Below, one piece after another: positions 25,302-32,986 of a stretch of 64,000 bases of DNA. Made by a program: the position numbers and the translations under genes. Every line of letters starts with the position of its first letter. Positions within the stretch are counted from its first letter, which is position 1. The DNA is from an uncultured Lacinutrix sp. GTDB lineage: Bacteria > Bacteroidota > Bacteroidia > Flavobacteriales > Flavobacteriaceae. The stretch covers positions 1 through 64,000 of the forward strand of contig CAKZMU010000049.1 in assembly GCA_937129145.1 (NCBI GenBank). Direction: 5' to 3'. Under the pieces are notes generated by a model. That model had not been told where the DNA came from and made no database searches. It worked only from the letters and a program-made list of their open reading frames with translations.

Positions 25302-26099
25302 ATGGAAAAAAAAGTACAAAAATTTTTAGATTCTGGTTTACTGGATAAGTACTTGATTGGAGCTACAACAGCTTCAGAAACTGTAGCAGTTGAATCATTT
25401 ATACAAAAACACCCTGAAGTAAAGGAAGAGTATAATATGCTACAAGACCAACTTGAGTTGGCAGCTAAAGCACAAGCAGTTAGACCTCCTTCTTATACGC
25501 TGGATGTTATTTTAGATTCAATAAACGAAAAGCCTGTAATTCATTTACAACCTAAACGTAAAGTCGCCTATTGGTGGAGCATTGCAGCAAGTGTGGCAGC
25601 ATTGATTTTTGCTGGAACTGCTTATCAACTCTATGATAAAAATCAGGATTTATTAAATGAAAACAACACCATCGCTGAAGAAATTTTTGATTTGAGAGAC
25701 GATATTCAAGATAATAATAGCAAACTTGATGATGTTATGAGACAATTCATGAAGTTAAACAACCCTGAAACAGAGAAATATGTTTTAAGAGGGAACAATA
25801 GAGCTGAAGATTTAAAAACCGTAGCATACATTAACCCTATTGAAAAATCATCTTTAATAGATGTGGTATCGCTTCCTGAAATTTCGCAAGAGCAATCTTA
25901 CCAATTATGGGCACAAATGCAAGATAAAATGGTGAATTTGGGTATTCTAGATATTGAAGACCGTAAACTTAAATCTGTACCATATATTGAGGACGCATTA
26001 AGTTTAAATATCACTATTGAGCCTAAGGGCGGAAATAGCAATGCATCGTTAGAAAACTCAGTTGCCGAAATTTCTTTAAAACAGAAAGACAACAATTAA
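25302..26099 (+). CDS. RskA-like membrane anti-sigma factor
   Basis: A 265-residue protein with a cytoplasmic N-terminal sigma-binding part (about residues 1-85), one TM segment (WWSIAASVAALIFAGTAY, about residues 90-108), a coiled-coil stretch (DLLNENNTIAEEIFDLRDDI) and an RskA-type periplasmic domain (SLPEISQEQSYQLWAQMQD..., ALSLNITIEPKGG). No Zn-binding HxxxCxxC motif is seen in the N-terminus. It should sequester the sigma factor encoded just upstream. Confidence 0.85.
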   Translation: MEKKVQKFLDSGLLDKYLIGATTASETVAVESFIQKHPEVKEEYNMLQDQLELAAKAQAVRPPSYTLDVILDSINEKPVIHLQPKRKVAYWWSIAASVAALIFAGTAYQLYDKNQDLLNENNTIAEEIFDLRDDIQDNNSKLDDVMRQFMKLNNPETEKYVLRGNNRAEDLKTVAYINPIEKSSLIDVVSLPEISQEQSYQLWAQMQDKMVNLGILDIEDRKLKSVPYIEDALSLNITIEPKGGNSNASLENSVAEISLKQKDNN

Positions 26100-26122
26100 C
26101 ACATATAGTACACTTAGTAACT

Positions 26123-26156
26123 AAAAAGAGCCTTTAAATTTAAAGGCTCTTTTTTA
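26123..26156. terminator. Bidirectional terminator (anti-sigma / aquaporin)
   Basis: The perfect palindrome AAAGAGCCTTTAAATTTAAA...GGCTCTTTTTT sits between convergent stops, with A and T runs on both sides. It should end both transcripts. Confidence 0.9.
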
Positions 26157-26162
26157 TTTATT

Positions 26163-26864
26163 CTAATTGTCTTGGGTTGCAATTACATGCTTCCAAATTA
26201 ATGTTCCTATAATACCACCAGCTATTGGTGCTACTATAAACAGCCATAATTGTTGTAATGCCATTCCGCCTGCAAAAATTGCTGGTCCTAAACTACGTGC
26301 AGGATTTACCGAAGTACCTGTTATTGGAATCACGACCATGTGTATTAAAACCAATGTTAAACCAATAGCTAAACCTGCCATTGTAGCATTACCAAGTTTG
26401 GATATAAGCGCATGAATTACAATTAAGAAAATAGCTGTAAAAACAAGTTCGGCAATAAATGCCGCTTGCATAGAATAGTTACCTAAATAGCCTTCTCCCC
26501 AACCATTGGAGCCATAAGCCCATTCGCCTGCTTCAAATCCTGATTGTCCATTTAATAAAGTAGATAATACTAAAATGGCTAACACTGCTCCTATACATTG
26601 TCCAACAACATAGCCTGCGGTATCTTTCGCTGATAGTTTTCCTGCCACTAACATTCCAATGGAAATTGCAGGGTTTATATGGCAACCAGATATTGGCCCA
26701 ATGGTGTATGCCATAACGACTACTGCTAAACCAAAGGCAAGAGAAATTCCTAATAACCCTAGCCCAGAAACAGCTCCTACTGAGCCACCTGCTATGGCAG
26801 CTGCACCACAACCAAATAAGGTGAGGCAAAACGTACCGAATAATTCTGAAATAATTTTTTTCAT
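26163..26864 (-). CDS. aqpZ: Aquaporin (MIP family)
   Basis: A 233-residue six-TM channel with both signature half-helices: GCHINPAISI near residue 62 and TSVNPARSLG near residue 184. The latter Arg and the His before the first NPA (GCHINPA) region fit a water-selective AqpZ more than a glycerol facilitator, although this is inferred. Length is standard. It is a single-gene unit ending in a bidirectional terminator. Confidence 0.92.
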   Translation of the reverse strand: MKKIISELFGTFCLTLFGCGAAAIAGGSVGAVSGLGLLGISLAFGLAVVVMAYTIGPISGCHINPAISIGMLVAGKLSAKDTAGYVVGQCIGAVLAILVLSTLLNGQSGFEAGEWAYGSNGWGEGYLGNYSMQAAFIAELVFTAIFLIVIHALISKLGNATMAGLAIGLTLVLIHMVVIPITGTSVNPARSLGPAIFAGGMALQQLWLFIVAPIAGGIIGTLIWKHVIATQDN

Positions 26865-26990
26865 AATAGTTAATTTAATTAGTTAGTTATCAATAAATAT
26901 AAGCAATTAATAATAAGACACTTAACCATAAGCTTTGTCACATTTAAAACACTAACACCATGTTTTCTATAATAATTTATTAGAATGAAT

Positions 26991-26998
26991 TATCTTTG
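26991..26998 (+). promoter_or_regulatory. -7 box TATCTTTG for the small Cys-rich protein gene
   Basis: A perfect match to TAnnTTTG, 17 bases before the ATG at 27016. It probably also drives the glycosyltransferase and sigma factor genes downstream. Confidence 0.7.
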
Positions 26999-27015
26999 CA
27001 CAAACATTTTTACAC

Positions 27016-27219
27016 ATGAAACTCCTTTTAATCACATTAGTCTTATTAGGCCTTGCAATTGCAGGAATAGCCATTAAACTTTGGGCAAAAAAAGATGGAG
27101 AGTTTGCAGGAACCTGTGCAAGCCAAAACCCTATGCTCAATAAAGATGGTGAAGCTTGTGGTTTTTGTGGAAAAACTCCAGACCAATTTAAAGATTGCAA
27201 CGAAACTCAGCACTCATAA
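27016..27219 (+). CDS. Small membrane protein with conserved cysteines
   Basis: A 67-residue protein: one N-terminal hydrophobic helix (LLLITLVLLGLAIAGIAIKL) followed by a short domain with four Cys (GTCAS, EACGFCGK, KDCNE). The CGFC pair suggests metal or redox chemistry. The type is recurrent in Flavobacteriaceae and sometimes called membrane metalloprotease or secreted protein without evidence; I do not assign a function. It has a strong -7 box and precedes a glycosyltransferase by 6 bp. Confidence 0.7.
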   Translation: MKLLLITLVLLGLAIAGIAIKLWAKKDGEFAGTCASQNPMLNKDGEACGFCGKTPDQFKDCNETQHS

Positions 27220-27225
27220 ACATTA

Positions 27226-28335
27226 ATGATTGTGTTAGGTATTTTATTTTACACATTTATTACTGTTGTTCTTATTCAGTTAGCATTTTACGGTGGTATT
27301 TTTTCAAAATTTGCTTTTCATAAACATGAAAAACAAAAGCAAAAAAACATAGCAGTTTCCATTTTGGTTTGTGCTAAAAATGAAGCAGAAAATTTAAAAG
27401 AATTTATTCCGCTAATTTTAAAACAAAACTACCCAACATTTGAGCTTATATTGATAAATGACGATTCCAATGATGACACATTAGACGTCATGAAATCGTT
27501 TCGATTAGCTCATAACAATATTAAAATTGTAGATGTAAAACCAATTGAAGCCTTTTGGGGAAACAAAAAATACGCCTTAACTCTTGGTATAAAAGCGTCA
27601 TCAAATAACTTTCTTTTATTTACTGATGCTGATTGCAAACCATTATCAGACAATTGGATTAAAGAAATGAGCAGTCATTTTACCAATAAAAAAGCGATTG
27701 TTTTAGGCTATGGTGCTTATAAAAAAACTAAAGGATTTCTAAACAAACTCATTCGTTTTGAAACCTTATTAACTGCTATTCAATACTTTTCATATGCAAA
27801 AATAGGCATGCCATATATGGCTGTTGGTAGAAATTTAGCTTATAGAAAAGAAACCTTTTTTGAAGCTAAAGGGTTTATGAATCACATGAACGTACGCTCA
27901 GGAGATGATGATTTATTTGTGAATCAAATTGCTAATGCAGCAAATACAACTATCTCTGTTTCAAAAGATAGTTTTACCGAATCAATTCCTGAGAAGTCTT
28001 TATCTCATTGGTTTACACAAAAAAAACGCCATGTTTCTACAGCCAAATACTACAAACCAAAACACAAATTAGTATTAGGTGTATTTTACGTTTCCCAAAT
28101 ACTTTTTTGGCTATTAAGCCTTATACTTTTGGTAAGTCTTTTTAAATGGAAAATTGTATTAGGCTTAATTCTTATAAGGTTTATTGTTCAATATGTTGTT
28201 ATAGCACTATCCGCTAAAAAACTTGACGAAAAAAATCTTTTAATTACACTTCCAGCTCTCGAATTATTTTTAATTGTCTCGCAATTAGCTATATTTATAT
28301 CTAATATTACTACAAAACAAGGTCGTTGGAAATAA
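27226..28335 (+). CDS. Glycosyltransferase family 2, membrane-bound
   Basis: A 369-residue GT-A enzyme. A TM segment (about residues 2-22) precedes the catalytic domain: VSILVCAKNEAENL near residue 40, donor-site LINDDSNDDT near residue 76, and the DxD-like FTDADCKPLS near residue 128. A QxxRW-like element appears as FTQKKRHVSTAK. Two or three TM segments close the protein (about residues 285-365). Probably a processive or polyprenyl-linked sugar transfer, substrate unknown. The ECF sigma start overlaps its end by 10 bp. Confidence 0.88.
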   Translation: MIVLGILFYTFITVVLIQLAFYGGIFSKFAFHKHEKQKQKNIAVSILVCAKNEAENLKEFIPLILKQNYPTFELILINDDSNDDTLDVMKSFRLAHNNIKIVDVKPIEAFWGNKKYALTLGIKASSNNFLLFTDADCKPLSDNWIKEMSSHFTNKKAIVLGYGAYKKTKGFLNKLIRFETLLTAIQYFSYAKIGMPYMAVGRNLAYRKETFFEAKGFMNHMNVRSGDDDLFVNQIANAANTTISVSKDSFTESIPEKSLSHWFTQKKRHVSTAKYYKPKHKLVLGVFYVSQILFWLLSLILLVSLFKWKIVLGLILIRFIVQYVVIALSAKKLDEKNLLITLPALELFLIVSQLAIFISNITTKQGRWK

Positions 28336-28874
28336 AAGATGTCATTAAAAAAGCAAAAGAAAACAATCAAATTGCTTTCAATTTTTTGTTAGATACCTTT
28401 TGGAATGACGTTTATGGATTTTTATTAAAACGCACCCATAACGAAAACGATGCCGAAGACATTACCATACAAACCTTTTCCAGGGCGTTTGATAAAATAG
28501 ACACATACAATGAAAAGTATAAGTTCAAAACGTGGCTTATCACTATTGCAAAGAACATTCATATAGATTTCTTGAGGGTTAAAAAAAAGTCTATTTCCAA
28601 TGAAAGAAGTGATGACCATGATGAGCGCGTTAAAGATATCATAGATGACACCCCAACTATTGAAGATACCATAATTACAGAGCAAAATTTAGCCAAACTC
28701 CTTCGTGATATAAAAAAGTTAAAGCCACATTATCAAGAAGTGATTAATCTACGTTATTTTCAAGAATTGAGTTATCAAGAAATAGCCAATACCCTTGACG
28801 AACCAATGAGTAATGTAAAAGTAAAACTGCTTAGGGCAAAAAAGTTATTAGCAGAAATAATTCAGAAGAAATAG
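28326..28874 (+). CDS. ECF-type RNA polymerase sigma factor
   Basis: A 182-residue sigma factor with region 2 (AFNFLLDTFWNDVYGFLLKR, DAEDITIQTFSRAFDKIDTY, FKTWLITIAKNIHIDFLR) and region 4 (HYQEVINLRYFQELSYQEIA, NVKVKLLRAKKLL). It begins with TTG inside the glycosyltransferase gene. No recognisable anti-sigma gene is adjacent; the next gene encodes an unknown multi-pass membrane protein 6 bp downstream, which could be a partner but lacks known anti-sigma domains. Confidence 0.87.
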   Translation: MEIKDVIKKAKENNQIAFNFLLDTFWNDVYGFLLKRTHNENDAEDITIQTFSRAFDKIDTYNEKYKFKTWLITIAKNIHIDFLRVKKKSISNERSDDHDERVKDIIDDTPTIEDTIITEQNLAKLLRDIKKLKPHYQEVINLRYFQELSYQEIANTLDEPMSNVKVKLLRAKKLLAEIIQKK

Positions 28875-28880
28875 CCCAAA

Positions 28881-29765
28881 ATGCCAAACAAACAACCTCA
28901 ATATTATATAGAATCAGGAAATGCAGCTATTCTGAATATTTCATTATCAATTTTTTGCAGCTTGATTTTAATAGGTTTTCTTAGCATGATTTATGCTCTT
29001 TTTGTTGCTTATATTCCCATTGTATACTTTAATATTTTACTTACAATAGGATTAGGTATTGCAATTTCATTCGTAAGTAGATTATTTAATAGTATCTTCA
29101 AAATAAGAAATAGAAAAAAAACTCTTATAATCACTATAATACTTGCCCTTTTTGGAGTTTACTTTCAATGGATATGGTATTTATTATACATAAGCTCTGA
29201 AGAGTTTCAAGTTGTAGAAAATATTTCATCTTTTTTTAGTTTATTAGTCCATCCTAACTGGGTTATTGAATCAATTATAGAAATTAGTCAAATTGGTGTT
29301 TGGGGCATTTTTGGTTTTCCAAGATTCAATGGATTTTTTTTATGGACAATATGGATTTCTGAATTAGTAATAATTGTTTATATGGCATATCATAATTACA
29401 CTAATTTTGAAACTATTCCTTTCTCTGAAAAAGAGAATCAATGGTTCATTAAAGAATATATAGATACAGAATTTGAATACATTTCTTACAAACAAAAATT
29501 CATTGATGATTTTCAAAGCTCTCCTTATGAAGCAATAAAAAAACTAGAAAAAGGAAATGGAATAAGACATTCTAGAATTTCTATCTATAAAACGAAGATG
29601 GAATCACAATATTTATTTGCTATTAACAATGTTATTGTAACTCAAAAAGGAAAAGGAAAAGAAGATATTACTGTGGTATTAAAACCATGTTTTGTAGATA
29701 AGCTATTTATAAATAATATTAAAAACGACTATAGAATCAAAAAATCATCTCGCTTTGAATTTTAA
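28881..29765 (+). CDS. Multi-pass membrane protein of unknown function
   Basis: A 294-residue protein with about five hydrophobic segments in residues 17-185 (for example ISLSIFCSLILIGFLSMIYA, TLIITIILALFGVYFQWIWY) and a soluble C-terminal ~100 residues (KENQWFIKEYIDTEFEYISY... KGKGKEDITVVLKPCFVDKL). I do not recognise the family. It lies between an ECF sigma gene (6 bp upstream) and the Nramp-like gene, which it overlaps by 11 bp. Confidence 0.65.
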   Translation: MPNKQPQYYIESGNAAILNISLSIFCSLILIGFLSMIYALFVAYIPIVYFNILLTIGLGIAISFVSRLFNSIFKIRNRKKTLIITIILALFGVYFQWIWYLLYISSEEFQVVENISSFFSLLVHPNWVIESIIEISQIGVWGIFGFPRFNGFFLWTIWISELVIIVYMAYHNYTNFETIPFSEKENQWFIKEYIDTEFEYISYKQKFIDDFQSSPYEAIKKLEKGNGIRHSRISIYKTKMESQYLFAINNVIVTQKGKGKEDITVVLKPCFVDKLFINNIKNDYRIKKSSRFEF

Positions 29766-30984
29766 CATTAAAAATTTAGGTCCTGGATTACTATTTGCTG
29801 GAGCAGCAATTGGTGTATCACACTTGGTACAATCTACAAGAGCTGGAGCCGATTTTGGATTGGGCTTGCTTTGGGCTTTATTGCTGGTAAACCTTTTTAA
29901 ATACCCTTTTTTTCAATTTGGCCCTAGATATGCATCAGCAACTGGCGAAAGCTTATTAGACGGTTACAAAAAAATGGGGAATGGTATTTTAATAGCTTAC
30001 TTTATTTTATCGTTTGCTACAATGTTTACTATACAAACAGCTGTAACCATTGTAACTGCTGGGTTAGCTTCCTCCCTATTTGGTGAACTTGGTTTTGATG
30101 CTGAATTTGCCGTAAAAATATGGACTATAATTGTTCTTATTATCAGTTTAGCATTACTTATTTTTGGAAAATATAAACTACTAGATAAATTAATAAAGGT
30201 TATTATAATTACTTTATCTATTAGTACAATTGCTGCTGTTATAGTAGCCTTATCAAATAACCCTGCTCCAATTTCTTTTACACAAATATTACCAGAAGGC
30301 GCTATTGAAATTGGGTTTTTAATCGCTTTTATGGGTTGGATGCCAGCACCTTTAGATATTTCGGTTTGGCATTCTCTTTGGGCTGTAGAAAAAAGAAAAG
30401 ATGATAAAGAATTCAATGCCAAATCAGCTTTGTTTGATTTTAATGTAGGTTATATTGGCACTTTTATTTTAGGTATTTGTTTTGTATTGTTAGGATGTCT
30501 AGTAATGTTTGGTTCTGGAGAATCATTTAGTAATGCAGCTGGAGTATTTTCTGGACAACTAATAGATATGTATACCACAAGTCTAGGCGAGTGGGCATAT
30601 ATAATTATTGGTATTGCCGCTTTTACTACTATGTTTAGTACTACACTTACGTGTTTAGACGCTTCTCCTCGAGCTATGGATAGAACTGTAGAACTCTTAT
30701 TTAATAGAGATTATAAACTTGGTTACTTAGCTTGGATACTATTATTGGCTATCGGAACAATTAGTATTTTCTTCTTTTTTGATTCAGAAATGGGGTTACT
30801 TGTAAAAATTGCAACGGTTCTGTCATTTTTAACAGCACCTTTCTATGCCATAATAAACTACAAACTCATTAGTGGTAAACACACTCCTAAAGAAGCTAGA
30901 CCATCTTTAACCATGCATATTTTAAGCTGGCTTGGAATAATTTTCTTAATAGGTTTTAGCATTTATTATCTAACAACTTTATAG
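29755..30984 (+). CDS. Nramp-related metal ion transporter
   Basis: A 409-residue inner-membrane transporter with about 11 TM segments, of the Nramp/SLC11 superfamily. The N-terminal segment reads LGPGLLFAGAAIGVSHLVQS followed by TRAGADFG, and the sixth-helix region is FMGWMPAPLDISVW. The canonical TM1 DPGN metal-binding motif and the TM6 MPH motif are both altered, so the ion may not be Mn2+/Fe2+; Mg2+-type relatives also lack some of these residues. It begins at a TTG inside the preceding gene. A lone cell-envelope gene follows after 51 bp. Confidence 0.8.
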   Translation: MNFNIKNLGPGLLFAGAAIGVSHLVQSTRAGADFGLGLLWALLLVNLFKYPFFQFGPRYASATGESLLDGYKKMGNGILIAYFILSFATMFTIQTAVTIVTAGLASSLFGELGFDAEFAVKIWTIIVLIISLALLIFGKYKLLDKLIKVIIITLSISTIAAVIVALSNNPAPISFTQILPEGAIEIGFLIAFMGWMPAPLDISVWHSLWAVEKRKDDKEFNAKSALFDFNVGYIGTFILGICFVLLGCLVMFGSGESFSNAAGVFSGQLIDMYTTSLGEWAYIIIGIAAFTTMFSTTLTCLDASPRAMDRTVELLFNRDYKLGYLAWILLLAIGTISIFFFFDSEMGLLVKIATVLSFLTAPFYAIINYKLISGKHTPKEARPSLTMHILSWLGIIFLIGFSIYYLTTL

Positions 30985-31007
30985 CCTGTTTTTAATTATA
31001 GACTTTG

Positions 31008-31015
31008 TATCTTTG
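31008..31015 (+). promoter_or_regulatory. lipA -7 box TATCTTTG
   Basis: A perfect TAnnTTTG match 20 bases before the lipA ATG; it probably drives lipA and gap. Confidence 0.7.
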
Positions 31016-31035
31016 CAATCATTATTTAATAAAAC

Positions 31036-31905
31036 ATGAGTACTGAATCTATTACTACAGAGCGCAAACCAAAACCAAAATGGCTTAGGGTAAAACTCCC
31101 AACTGGTAAAAAGTACACCGAGTTAAGAGGGTTGGTTGACAAGTATAACCTAAACACTATTTGTACTTCAGGAAGCTGCCCAAATATGGGAGAATGTTGG
31201 GGGGAAGGGACTGCAACCTTTATGATTCTTGGTAATATTTGCACACGTTCATGTGGGTTTTGTGGTGTAAAAACAGGAAGACCAGAATCGGTAGATTGGG
31301 ACGAACCAGAAAAAGTTGCACGTTCTATAAAAATTATGGGCATCAAACACGCCGTTTTAACAAGTGTAGATAGAGATGACCTTAAAGACATGGGAAGCAT
31401 TATGTGGGCAGAAACTGTTAAGGCAGTTAGACGAATGAATCCTGAAACAACCATGGAAACTTTAATTCCAGATTTTCAAGGCATAGAACAACATTTAGAT
31501 AGAATTTTAGAAGTTAATCCAGAAGTTATTTCACATAACATGGAAACCGTTCGTCGTTTAACAAGAGAAGTGCGTATTCAAGCAAAATACGATAGAAGCT
31601 TGAGTGTACTAAAATATTTAAAAGATAATGGACAACGCCGTACCAAAACAGGCATCATGCTTGGTCTTGGCGAAAAGCGTGAAGAAGTAATTGAAACGCT
31701 ACATGAACTTAAAGAAGCAAAAGTAGATGTGGTTACTATTGGTCAATATTTACAACCAAGTAAAAAGCACTTACCTGTAAAACAATTTGTGACTCCAGAC
31801 CAATTTCAAGAATACAAGGAAATAGGATTGGATTTAGGATTCCGCCACGTAGAAAGTAGCGCATTGGTAAGGTCTTCATATAAAGCTCAAAAACACATTA
31901 ACTAA
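31036..31905 (+). CDS. lipA: Lipoyl synthase
   Basis: A 289-residue radical SAM enzyme that inserts two sulfurs into octanoyl-lysine of lipoyl-dependent enzymes. Both clusters are visible: the auxiliary cluster Cys in CTSGSCPNMGECW near residues 37-48 and the radical SAM CxxxCxxC as CTRSCGFCG near residue 67. The C-terminal SALVRSSYKA holds the conserved RSSY. Length is normal. GAPDH begins 2 bp after its stop. Confidence 0.97.
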   Translation: MSTESITTERKPKPKWLRVKLPTGKKYTELRGLVDKYNLNTICTSGSCPNMGECWGEGTATFMILGNICTRSCGFCGVKTGRPESVDWDEPEKVARSIKIMGIKHAVLTSVDRDDLKDMGSIMWAETVKAVRRMNPETTMETLIPDFQGIEQHLDRILEVNPEVISHNMETVRRLTREVRIQAKYDRSLSVLKYLKDNGQRRTKTGIMLGLGEKREEVIETLHELKEAKVDVVTIGQYLQPSKKHLPVKQFVTPDQFQEYKEIGLDLGFRHVESSALVRSSYKAQKHIN

Positions 31906-31907
31906 AC

Positions 31908-32903
31908 ATGATTAATGTTGCCATAAATGGTTTTGGTAGAATTGGAAGACGTGTTTTCAGGCTACTATTAAACAATCCCAACATAAATGTCGTTGCTATT
32001 AATGACCTTGCAGATAGCAAGACTTTAAGTCATCTTTTAAAATATGATAGTATTCATGGTGTTTTACCCAATACTATGTCTTTTAATGACAATCATATTA
32101 TTATCGATAACCAACAAATCAATCTTCAAAACAAGAATCATCCAAAAGATATTAATTGGAAACCTTATGAGGTTGACTATGTTATAGAAGCTACGGGAAA
32201 GTTTAAATCTTTTGACGATTTAAATCATCATATTAAAAATGGTGCTTCAAAAGTTATTTTATCTGTTCCACCAATAGATGATTCCATAAAAACAGTGGTT
32301 TTAGGCGTCAATGAAGATATATTGAATAAAAATGATGTCATAATTTCCAATGCGTCCTGCACTACCAATAATGCTGCACCAATGATTGACATTATCAACA
32401 ATCTCTGTGGCATTACACAAGCATACATTACTACAATTCACTCTTACACTACAGACCAAAGTTTACACGACCAACCACATCGTGATTTGCGTCGCGCTAG
32501 AGCTGCTGGTCAATCCATAGTGCCAACAACAACTGGAGCAGCCAAGGCATTGACTAAAATTTTTCCTGAATTATCTAATGCTATTGGTGGTTGTGGCATT
32601 AGAGTTCCTATTGCCAATGGCTCTTTAACCGATATTACCTTTAATGTAAAGCAAAATGTAACGGTAAGCGAGGTAAACGACGCCTTTAAAAAAGCAGCCG
32701 AATCTAATTATAAAGGTATTCTAGAATACACTAACGACCCAATCGTATCTATTGATATTGTTGGTAATCCACATTCTTGTATTTTCGACTCCCTCATGAC
32801 ATCGGTTATAGGTAACATGGTAAAAATTATTGGTTGGTACGATAACGAAACAGGGTATTCTAATAGAATTATCGATTTAATTTCCAAACTATATAAAAGT
32901 TAG
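31908..32903 (+). CDS. gap: Glyceraldehyde-3-phosphate dehydrogenase
   Basis: A 331-residue NAD(P)-dependent enzyme interconverting GAP and 1,3-bisphosphoglycerate. The Rossmann start NVAINGFGRIGRRVFR, the catalytic Cys in SNASCTTNNAAPM near residue 149, and the C-terminal WYDNETGYSNR are all present. The second residues of the signature (ASCTTN) are canonical. Flavobacteriaceae often have more than one gap paralogue; which one this is cannot be told. It is followed by a dyad-rich gap before the sensor kinase. Confidence 0.95.
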   Translation: MINVAINGFGRIGRRVFRLLLNNPNINVVAINDLADSKTLSHLLKYDSIHGVLPNTMSFNDNHIIIDNQQINLQNKNHPKDINWKPYEVDYVIEATGKFKSFDDLNHHIKNGASKVILSVPPIDDSIKTVVLGVNEDILNKNDVIISNASCTTNNAAPMIDIINNLCGITQAYITTIHSYTTDQSLHDQPHRDLRRARAAGQSIVPTTTGAAKALTKIFPELSNAIGGCGIRVPIANGSLTDITFNVKQNVTVSEVNDAFKKAAESNYKGILEYTNDPIVSIDIVGNPHSCIFDSLMTSVIGNMVKIIGWYDNETGYSNRIIDLISKLYKS

Positions 32904-32975
32904 TTTATCGACCAAATGCATATTTTTTTATAAAAAGTGCATTTTATCGAATAAAATATTATATTTGTCGATAAA
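32904..32975. promoter_or_regulatory. Promoter region with repeated TTATCGA motifs
   Basis: Between gap and the histidine kinase gene are TTTATCGAC (32904-32912), TTTATCGA (32942-32949) and the inverse GTCGATAAA (32966-32974), the first and last forming a 9-bp dyad. A small hairpin, AAATGCA with TGCATTT, lies between. A perfect -7 box TATATTTG (32960-32967) sits against the last copy, 20 bases before the ATG. The motif copies could be an operator. Confidence 0.5.
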
Positions 32976-32986
32976 ACGACCTAAAA

